In this document: positions 56,065-64,000 of the stretch, in pieces
Layout: the number at the start of each line of letters is the position of its first letter
How positions within the stretch are numbered: position 1 is the stretch's first letter
Assembly: GCF_030272615.1 (NCBI RefSeq)
Contig: NC_081408.1
Location: 621,608,476-621,672,475, forward strand
Source of the DNA: Cryptomeria japonica
Taxonomy: Eukaryota; Streptophyta; Pinopsida; Cupressales; Cupressaceae
Length of the DNA stretch: 64,000 nt
Direction of reading: 5' to 3'
The notes under the pieces: generated by a model
Database searches by the model: none
The model's input: only the letters and a program-made list of their open reading frames with translations
What the model was told of the DNA's origin: nothing
Made by a program: the position numbers and the translations under genes

Positions 56065-59000
56065 ATGGAGGATTCCAAATTCAAGGTCGAAAAATTTAAC
56101 GGCCAGAATTATCAGTTATGGAAAATGCAAATGGAGGATTACCTATATCAAAAGGATTTGTGGCAGTCATTGGAAGGAAAGGCAAAGAAATCGACTACAA
56201 TATCATATGAAGAGTGGGACATTTTAGATAGAAAGGCACTGGGATCCATTCGATTGTGTCTTGCGTCGTCTGTAGCATTCAATATAACAGAAGCAAAAAC
56301 AACTGTAGATTTGATGGCAACATTGGCTAAGTTGTATGAGAAACCCTCGACTTCGAATAAGGTATTTCTTATGAAGCGTTTGTTTAATTTGAAAATGAGT
56401 GAGGGAGGATCTGTAGCGGAGCACTTAAATGAATTTAATACAATTACTAGTCAATTGTCTTCGATAAAAATTACCTTTGTAGAAGAGGTTAGGGCTCTCT
56501 TGATTTTATGTTCTTTGCCAAAAAGCTGGAATAGCTTGGTTATGGCTATAAATAACTCTGTCTCTGGTAAAAATACTTTGGTATTTGATGATATTGTTGG
56601 TGTTATCCTAAGTGAGGAAATGCGAAGGAAAAGCACAGGTGAGACTTCAACATCATCAGGTAGTGTTTTGAATGTGGAGAACAAAGGAAGATCAAAAGAA
56701 AGAGGAAAAGGCCCTAGGAATGAGAAGTCACAAGGGAAGTCAAAGAAAGGACACTCTCAATCTAGAGGAAAGAAAGATTGCTGGTATTGCGGAAAGCCTA
56801 GTCATCTAAAGAAAGATTGTTGGTCTCGAAAAAACAAAGAAGGAGACAAAAATGAAAATGATAGTAAGGAAGCTAATATTGCAAGTAATACTTTACAAGA
56901 TGCTTTAATCTTATGTTTGGATAATGTTAATGATTCCTGGGTAATAGATTCTGGGGCTTCATTTCATGCTACACCCCATAGAAAATATTTTCTAGATTAC
57001 ATTCAAGGTGATTTTGGATAGGTATATTTGGGTGATGATGAGCCCTGTCAAATTGTTGGAAAAGAAAAGATAAAGATCAAGTTGCAGAACGGTAATGACT
57101 GGTTTCTGCAGGAGGTAAGACATGTTCCTACTTTAAGAAGAAATTTAATTTCTACAGGGCAACTAGGTAGTGAAGGTTGCATAGTTACCTTCTTAGACAG
57201 TATGTGGAAGGTCACTAAAGGATCATTAGTAGTAGCTAAAGGTGCGAAGGTAGGCACATTATATCTGTGTACTGGTAACACTTACTCTACCTTAGCTGCT
57301 ACAGATAAAGTTACTACAGGGACAACAACAATAAATGTTGCAAGAACAAATTCGATAATGTGGCACCATAGGCTTCGGCACATGAGTGAGAAAGGGATGA
57401 AAATCCTTCACTCCAAAAATCAATTGCCAGGACTAAAGAAGATTGATTTAGAGTTCTGTGAAAACTGTGTTTATGGTAAACAGAAAAGAGTCAGATTTCT
57501 CAAGGTTGGGAAAGAGAAGAAGAGTGAGAAGTTAGAGCTTGTACATTCAGATGTATGGGGACTGGCTCAGGTATCATCTCTTGGTGGCTCTTGTTATTAT
57601 GTTATTTTTATTGATGACTTAACCAGAAGAACATGGGTATATTTCCTAAAAAAAAAATCGGATGTTTTTGAAACTTTTAAGAAATGGAAAGCTTTGGTTG
57701 AGAATGAGACGGGAAAAAAGTTGAAGTGTCTCAGATCGGATAATGGAGGTAAGTATTGCAGCAAAGCATTTGAAGATTATTGTTCCTTAAATGGGATTTG
57801 AAAGAAGAAGACAGTTCTAGGAACTCCACAGGAAAATGGTGTGTCAGAGAGAATGAATAGGACCATCATGGAACGTGTGAGGAGCATGAGATTGCATGCT
57901 GGATTGCCCTTACATTTTTGGGCAGATGTTGTACATACTGCTGTCTATTTGATAAATAGAGGACCTTCAACCCCTTTGGATGGTGGTATTCTAGAGGAGG
58001 CATGGACTGGTAAAAAGGTAAATTATTCTTTTCTAAAAACTTTTGGTTGTGAAGCTTTTGTCAATGTTGATAAAGAAAACAGAACCAGGCTTGATGCTAA
58101 ATCTCAGAAATGTACCTTCATTGGATATGGGATAGATGGATATGGCTATCGGTTATGGGATTTTGAAAATAAGAAAATAATTAGAAGTAGAGATGTTATA
58201 TTCAATGAAAAGGTTATGTATAAAGAACAAATGCAGGAAAAGAAGCATGAACAGGACAAACAAGAATATGTAGTGTTGGATGAGATTCCTGAAAATGAAA
58301 TGCCACAGGTACCTGATGCTCAACAACAACAGATTGTCCCACAAACTCCTACAAGTGTTAGATGTTCTACAAGGACAAGTAGACCCCCTGACAGATTTTC
58401 TCCTTCTTTGTATTTTATTTTATTAACGGATTCTGGTGAACCAGAAGAATATGAAGAAGCAATGCAGGTCGATGCCAAACAACAGTGGGAACTAGGCATG
58501 AAAGAGGAGATGGACTCCTTGATGAAAAATAAGACTTGGGACTTAGTCCCTTTACCTACAGAAAAAAGAGCCTTGCCTAACAAATGGGTTTATCGGCTGA
58601 AGGAGGAGGAAGGAGGTCAGAAAAGATATAAGGCCAGACTTGTGGTAAAAGGTTTTGCACAGAAAAAGGGTATAGATTATGATGAAATATTTTCTCTAGT
58701 TGTAAAAATGACTTCAATTAGAACTGTACATAGTCTTGTGGCTGCAGATGATTTACATCTTGAACAATTAGATGTCAAAACAGCTTTTCTCCATGGAGAT
58801 TTGGAGGAGGAAATTTACATGTTGCAACCACAGGGATATGAGGTCAAAGGTAAGGAGAACTTGGTGTGCAGGTTGAAGAAAAGTCTGTATGGCCTAAAGC
58901 AAGCACCCTGACAATGGTATTTAAAATTTGATAGTTTCATGGCTGAACACGGTTATCATAGATGTCATTCTGATCATTGTGTATATTTTAAGAGATTTGA

Positions 59001-59964
59001 TAATGATAGTTATATTATCCTGTTGCTTTATGTTGATGACATGCTTGTTGCTGGGTCTAAGATGCAACATATAAATGATCTTAAATAGAAATTAGTCAAG
59101 TCATTTGCTATGAAGGATTTGGGTGCAGCTAAGCAAATTCTTGGTATGAGGATTACACAGGACAGGAAAAATAGAACCTTGAATTTGTCCCAAAGTGAGT
59201 ATATAAAGAAGGTGTTGAAAAGATTTAACATGCAAGATGCAAAAGCAGTTAGTACACCTTTGGCTAGTCATTTCAAATTGACTAAGGAGATGTGCCCAAA
59301 GGCACAGGAAGAGGTTAATAAAATGTCCAACATCCCGTATTCATCAGCTGTTGGCAGTCTGATGTATGCAATGGTATGCACAAGGCCAGATATTGCACAT
59401 GCAATGGGAGTTGTGAGCAGGTTTATGAGTAATCTAGGTATGGAACATTGGAATGTTGTGAAATGGATTCTTCGGTATTTGAAAGGAACTACTACGAAGG
59501 CATTATGTTTCAAAGGATCTAATGCTGCTCTGAGTGGATTTGTTGACTCTGATCTGGCGGGTGATATTGATTCACGGAGGAGTACTACGAGGTATGTTTT
59601 TACTATAGGGGGAACTGCAGTCAGTTGGATTTCAACCACTGAAGCTGAGTATGTTGCTGCTACAGAAGCCAGCAAGGAGATGATTTGGTTGCAATGTTTT
59701 TTGAAGGAATTGGGTCAAACACAAGAGGATAGCCCATTGTATACTGATAGCCAGAGTGCCATTCATCTTGCAAAGAACTCTGCTTTTCATTCAAGGACAA
59801 AGCACATTCAGCTCAGGTACCACTTCATCCGGACTATTTTAGAGGAGGGTCAGTTACGGCTTGAGAAGATTCACACAAGTGAGAATCCTGTCGATATGTT
59901 CACAAAGGTAGTTCCACAGGAGAAGTTGATTTCTTCATCAGTTTTTGTTGGTCTTCTTGATTGA
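56065..59964 (+). pseudogene. Copia C gag-pol, single frame with four nonsense codons
   Basis: From ATG 56065 (MEDSKFKVEKFNG) to TGA 59962-59964 the same frame is kept for 1,300 codons. Stops lie at 57019 (TAG), 57799 (TGA), 58909 (TGA) and 59086 (TAG). Gag spans residues 1-280 with an intact zinc knuckle (CWYCGKPSHLKKDC, near 56780). The protease has the normal D-S-G (near 56948). Integrase, RT (LLLYVDDMLVAGS near 59030) and RNase H follow. A 27-bp in-frame deletion at 59633 removes nine residues before STTEAEY in RNase H. In the zinc region HRLGHM is HRLRHM. Gag plus protease up to the first stop is open. Overall it is non-autonomous or dead. Confidence 0.93.
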
Positions 59965-60037
59965 TAATTGTGAAATTTATACCAGTCCTAGTGTTTTATC
60001 CAGTGAATGTTGCATGTACAGTGGTGTCATGTAGTAT

Positions 60038-60134
60038 CAGTCTCCAAGTGGGAGATTGTTTGGTGTGGAGCCTAATCAGTCTCCAAGTGGGAGATTGTTT
60101 GGTGTGGAGCCTGATCAGTCTCCAAGTGGGAGAT
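60038..60134 (+). other. Three tandem PPT-bearing units before 3' LTR of Copia C
   Basis: A 39-bp unit beginning CAGTCTCCAAGTGGGAGATT starts at 60038 and 60077, with a partial third at 60116 that abuts the LTR. All three contain AAGTGGGAGAT, the presumed plus-strand primer. B and D have two units. Confidence 0.85.
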
Positions 60135-60482
60135 TGTTGAAATGTGGCGACTGATTAGCAAAGTACTATACACAGCCCGTTTTTCATTGTAATCAAACCC
60201 GACATTGTAATCAAACCCTAAAAAGGCTGACTTTGTTTGTTTCCCTAAAAACGCATGTTATAAGCGACTGGGATGCTTAAGGCATTGGAAGGTTGATGTA
60301 CTATTTTTGCTGGATAATAAGAAAGATTGGACAGTTGTGTATGGTGGACGTAACCCATTCTAGGTGAACCACGTTAAATCTCTGTGTTATTTGTGTCTTG
60401 TTTTATTTCTTTATTTTTTGTATTTAAATCTGCATATAATTGTTAGTTCATATTTGCTTCGGATCTGCTTGAAACCCTAACA
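60135..60482 (+). repeat. 3' LTR of Copia C, shortened
   Basis: 348 bp, TGTTGAAATGTGGCGAC ... AACCCTAACA. A deletion near 60178 removes the GC-rich block and leaves a short local duplication of CATTGTAATCAAACCC. Confidence 0.92.
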
Positions 60483-61216
60483 AGCTTCACAACCAAAGGT
60501 TTTCAGAAAAGAATAATTTACCTTTTTACCAATCCATGGCTCCTCTAGAATACCACCATCCAAAGGGATTGAAGGTCCTTTATTTATCAAATAGATAGCA
60601 GTATGTAGAGCATCTACCCAAAAATGTAAGGGCAATCCAGCATGCAATCTCATGCTCCTCACGCGTTCCATTATAGTCCTATTCATTCTCTCTGACACAC
60701 CATTTTCCTGTGGAGTTCCTAGAACTGTCTTCTGCTTTCGAATCCCATTTAAAGAGCACTAATCTTTAAATGCTTTGCTGCAATACTCACCTCCATTATC
60801 CGATCTGAGATACTTCAACTGTTTTCCTGTCTCATTCTCAACCAAAGCTTTCCATTTCTTAAAAGTTTCAAAAACATCTGATTTTTGTTTTAGGAAATAT
60901 ACCCATGTTTTTCTGGTTGAGTCATCAATAAAAATAACATAATAACAAGATCCACCAAGAGATGATACCTGAGCCAGTCCTCATACATCTGAATGCACAA
61001 GCTCTAACTTCTCACTCTTCTTCTCTTTCCTAACCTTGATAAATCTGACTTTTTTCTGTTTACCATAAACACAGTTTTCATAGAACTCTAAATCAATCTT
61101 CTTTAGTCATGGCAGTAGATTTTTGGAGTGAAGGATTTTCATCTCTTTCTCACTCATGTGCCCAAGCCTATGGTGCCACATTTTCATCTCTTTCTCACTC
61201 ATGTGCCCAAGCCTAT
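60483..61216 (-). pseudogene. Copia D integrase part, upstream of C insertion
   Basis: The minus-strand frame contains the HHRLGHMSEKE-type zinc region (about 61170), a CVYGKQKKV segment, HSDV core start, [29 protein letters not shown] (60690-60640) and LKTFGCEA at the insertion point. Stops are present (for example near 60990 and 60760). It is interrupted by C exactly at the AGCTT target. Confidence 0.88.
61135..61216. repeat. 37-bp tandem duplication at a rearrangement junction
   Basis: Identical 37-bp segments at 61135-61171 and 61180-61216 (45-bp period) come from the integrase zinc region. The second copy ends exactly where D sequence gives way to LTR sequence. Confidence 0.85.
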
Positions 61217-61433
61217 AGTACATAAACCTCTCTATGCCTTAAGCATCCCAGCCGCTTATAACATGCGTTTTTAGGGCAACAGACAAAGTCGGCCTTTTTA
61301 GGGTTTTATTACAATGTCGGTTTTCATCAACAAAAAACCTTTAGAATATGTGCTAAGTGTATAGTACTTTGCTGATCAATCACCACATATCAACACTCTC
61401 CCACTTGGAGACTAATAAGGCTCCACACCAAAC
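61217..61433 (-). repeat. LTR and PPT fragment of the B/C/D family, minus strand
   Basis: 61217-61395 aligns with the outer (5') part of the D LTR. It is followed by the PPT unit (61396-61433, TCTCCCACTTGGAGACTAAT...). It is thus the 3' end of another family member, cut within its LTR. Family similarity ends near 61433. Confidence 0.85.
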
Positions 61434-62603
61434 ATGTCTAACCTGTGAGAAGAGGTGCATGCCTTTATTTATAAGAAAACTATAAAAAACTTCCTACTGT
61501 CTAGATCATGCCCATGAAATAATGCAGAAAACATTTATGACTGCTAAGAAAAGAAGTTAATCCACAGAAAACGTGGAACTCAGCTGAATCGTGGCCAAGA
61601 ATATAGCATGGCGATGTTACTAGATTGATGTTTGTTGAAGACAAACATAAATGAATATGGTATCACCTCGCTATTCCTTTACTGATTCTTATGCACACCA
61701 TCTACTCTCTTGTTTTGAATGTTTAACCACCCTTGAATGTCTCCAACTGCTTTCATGGCATGATTCTCCATCTGGCTTGAAATAACCGCTTTTGCAGCAA
61801 CTTATTTATTCCTGCATTTAAAAGTTAGAACATACAAGTGTACATATATCTCCATTTTCATTAATCATAACACTTATACATCCACAAATGATATTACCTA
61901 TAATAATCTGCATGGCAATAGGAATAATAGGTCAAAATACTACAGGGTTTAATGGGTTTAGTTATCATCTAGAATGCACATAGTCAAACTTTAATACATC
62001 ACATGACTCAAAAACTATCCCAATATGCAACTTAAATCATAGCAAAAATTATCAGTTATAGGAGTAAAAGAGCTATTATTTCAGCTCATCAAAGATAACA
62101 ATAACAAATAACATCAGCAACACTTTTCGGACTCGAACACTTCTGAAACAATCGATAGAACAACTGCAATATCAACACAACAAGATATCTTTGCACCTTA
62201 GACTTTATGAACCAACAACTATACAGAACAACAAGTTCGACATCAATGACAACCGCAGTAATGCATACTTCCAACACCCAATGCTTTTTAATTTTTTATA
62301 TTCCACTTCGCAAGTTCATTTGCATCGGTTGGAGATATTGAATTAGGTTTGACCATTTCCCAAATTTCTTTTTCTATCAAATGCAACCATGTATATATTT
62401 TATATGTATTAAATTATCAACCTTAAAATTTATTGATAAAATTGAATTTATCCATGATAGAAAACTCCAAGAAATAAATATTCTAAGGGTGTCTCTCAAA
62501 GAAGCCAAACCATTGAGCACTTACTAAATTCGATCACAATATTATGCTTGCATAGTAGTAAAAAACAACCTCTATAATTATTTATTTTTTTAACAAATAA
62601 TAG
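61434..62603. other. AT-rich, no gene recognised
   Basis: No long frames. It may be flanking or intronic sequence of the P450 relic that follows, but no upstream exon (I-helix AGxDT or ExxR motif) was found on either strand. Confidence 0.6.
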
Positions 62604-62605
62604 CA

Positions 62606-62836
62606 AAGTTTGAAAACTATATACCACACCAAAGCATTCATGAATATGTGGATAATTTACCAAGATGAAACAATATTGGAAAAGCCTAAGGAATTTAGGC
62701 AAAAGAGATTTGTTATGGCAATACCTTGGATGCCACAGACAAAGGTTATGAATTGTTGCCTTTTGGATTGGGAAAAAAGATGTGTTCAATAGGTCTCACC
62801 AATATCCTTCATGACTTCCAAGTATCTTCTCACTAA
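62606..62836 (+). pseudogene. Cytochrome P450 C-terminal exon relic
   Basis: Three frame segments together follow the plant P450 C-terminal order. 62606-62630 gives KFENYIPHQ (the (Y)xIP motif). 62630-62715 in another frame gives TKAFMNMWIIYQDETILEKPKEFRQKRF, matching the N-W-x-I-x-x-D and P-x-E-F-x-P-E-R-F region. 62722-62834 back in the first frame gives the DxTDKGYELLPFGLGKKMCSIGL heme loop. The heme loop keeps F-G-x-G and the Cys ligand, but the usual Arg is Lys. Then comes a short tail and TAA at 62834-62836. Two compensating frameshifts show that it is dead. P450s are ER-anchored mono-oxygenases; the subfamily cannot be told, although the look is CYP71-clan-like. Confidence 0.72.
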
Positions 62837-64000
62837 CCAATGCCCCCAAGACCTGGATAATCAAGTTTTATAAGGTTAAAAAATGTATGACACGTAAATA
62901 TCTTCTATAGTTAATTAAAAAAATTGATTACATGGTGTGTGTGGAGAATGAGGGCGACAGAAACGTAAAAGTTTGATTCAAAAGGCCCACACACCTATGA
63001 GACTCTTGGTGCAAGTTGTAGGAACTATACTAAAATACCTCAAATTCCCAAGGGGTGTCCCATTGTTCTCTATCTCACAGGATCCCTAAAGTCAACATCT
63101 TTGCTCTCAAATCATTGAGAAAAGTGACTTAGGAATGACAACTCCAAGAGCGAGTGATGTTTGATTATTATGTATGAATGCATTCCTAGGATATGTACTA
63201 TATTGAAACTATGATGATTAAGCTAGCATAAAGATGATGATAAGATTAGCTAATTATCCTAGCAATGATATACTAGTCTAACATGGATATTCTTTTGATA
63301 TTAGAATGCTTCTAAATGCTATTATGATGATTTAACAAAGAGAGGCTAAAATGCTTAGTAAAATGACTATAAGTTTGATGCATGAAAACTTCTATATGAA
63401 AATGAGAGAATGAGAGCTCTATTTATAGGGAAAATAGGGCAATGGATGGTCAAGATTGGATAATCTTAACAAAGGCTAGGATTGAAAGTTAATCAATCCA
63501 TGTTCACAATTCTCACCAATGAAATGGTGACAATTCTCAACAACGGGTTGCTTGAGAGGAGATGAAAGAAGCATTAAATGATTGAGAAGACATGAAGGTT
63601 ACCCTAGGAGGTAAGGGTTAAGGTTAGACTAGGGTTATCCAATGGATAAAGCTTTTACCCAAGTGGTAAACTATTGTGCAAGGGTTAAAGAAATAACCAA
63701 GGTTAAAGTCATGAATGCTTGATGAGACCCTTGGGTTAGATGAGGGTTGAGTTAGAGAGAAAGTCTCTAATCATGCAAGAAGGTTGAGTTAACCATTAAT
63801 GGCTATGTAAGAGCCTTAAATGGTTTGGAAGACTTTGAGGGTTAACTTGTTGAGGACATAAAGCCTTTAATGGTTATTGAAGACTTTGGAGGCTTTGAGA
63901 AGTGTCTTTTCTTTGCTTAGGATTGTGACAATATTTAAGAGATGCATTAGGCTAAATTGGAAGTGATTAGAAGAATCTAGAAGGGGTTTAGGAGGCAAGT
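62837..64000. other. Non-coding end of window, possible LTR-type promoter
   Basis: No reading frames of note. TATTTATA at 63420-63427, followed by AGGGAAAATAGGG and then a purine-rich G/A/T stretch, resembles the promoter part of a plant LTR (GAGAGCTCTATTTATAGG context). No LTR ends, PBS or partner are in the window. Confidence 0.4.

Larger units (their letters stand above)
55574..60482 (+). mobile_element. Copia C, complete, inserted in sibling Copia D
   Basis: 4,909 bp: LTRs of 431 and 348 bp, PBS, one gag-pol frame, tandem PPT units. The TSD is perfect: AGCTT at 55569-55573 and 60483-60487. The two LTRs share changes absent from B (such as AATCAAACCC). The 3' LTR has lost about 80 bp, mostly the GC-rich block. 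The target is the integrase-RT linker of element D, in the opposite orientation. Confidence 0.95.
53137..61216 (-). mobile_element. Copia D (family of B and C), minus strand, interrupted by C
   Basis: On the minus strand: integrase part (61216 to 60483), insertion of C, then integrase end, RT and RNase H (55573 to 53634), duplicated PPT units and 3' LTR (53497 to 53137). Gag, protease and 5' LTR are missing. The broken end at 61216 is fused to an LTR fragment of the same family. The coding sequence is close to B and C but has more stops. Confidence 0.9.

Noticed and set aside
62089-62277. Minus-strand 62-residue hydrophobic frame considered as another P450 part
   Set aside because: No P450 motif (ExxR, AGxDT, heme loop) and wrong strand relative to the relic at 62606.
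1-64000. tRNA, rRNA or organelle-derived inserts
   Set aside because: No cloverleaf-type tRNA gene, rRNA core sequence or chloroplast/mitochondrial gene was recognised. The only tRNA-like matches are the retrotransposon primer-binding sites.

Overview
The window looks like a stretch of a large, repeat-rich seed-plant nuclear genome. I think a gymnosperm such as a conifer is most likely, but this is an inference from the many diverged LTR retrotransposons and very sparse host coding sequence. No intact cellular gene is visible. The only trace of one is the broken last-exon end of a cytochrome P450 near 62.6-62.84 kb. Almost everything else recognisable is LTR retrotransposon, nested several layers deep. 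Most elements could be delimited by TG...CA ends, a tRNA primer-binding site (PBS), a polypurine tract (PPT) and 5-bp target-site duplications (TSDs).

Layout. 1-2214: 5' half of a minus-strand Copia (A2) inserted in a plus-strand Gypsy pol relic (2215-4423). 4.4-9.9 kb: AT-rich, no genes. 9879-10345: 3' end of a minus-strand Copia-like family (E). 10.35-12.35 kb and 19.51-19.83 kb: a probable old LTR split by element H. H (12352-19508) is a SIRE/Copia-like element that carries a coiled-coil/zinc-knuckle ORF1 and a long unfamiliar ORF2 where pol should be. 21098-32564: degenerate Copia A, with a solo LTR in its integrase and a complete Copia B (25448-30430) in its reverse transcriptase. 32.57-34.97 kb: relics of family E.

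34968-42823: Gypsy element F, with a perfect TSD and similar LTRs. It encodes a Gag plus degenerate protease and has no reverse transcriptase. 43597-50963: Gypsy G, which shares F's primer-binding site and hairpin modules. It has protease and reverse-transcriptase relics, an inverted integrase block, a solo LTR of family H and a small retroposon-like insert. 50.96-53.14 kb: no genes. 53137-61216: minus-strand Copia D, interrupted by C (55574-60482), a nearly complete element of the same family. 61.43-64 kb: AT-rich sequence with the P450 relic.

How the parts relate. B, C and D are one Copia family, and A and A2 are another. The B pol frame is open over 1,024 codons, but its gag is broken and its protease active site is altered. 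C is one continuous frame with four nonsense codons, each a C-to-T change in a CG or CHG site relative to B. F lacks polymerase functions and G lacks a recognisable Gag core, so they may belong to a non-autonomous/autonomous partnership (inference). The most unusual items are ORF2 of element H and a recurring GGACC...GGTCC hairpin module in the LTRs and leaders of F and G.
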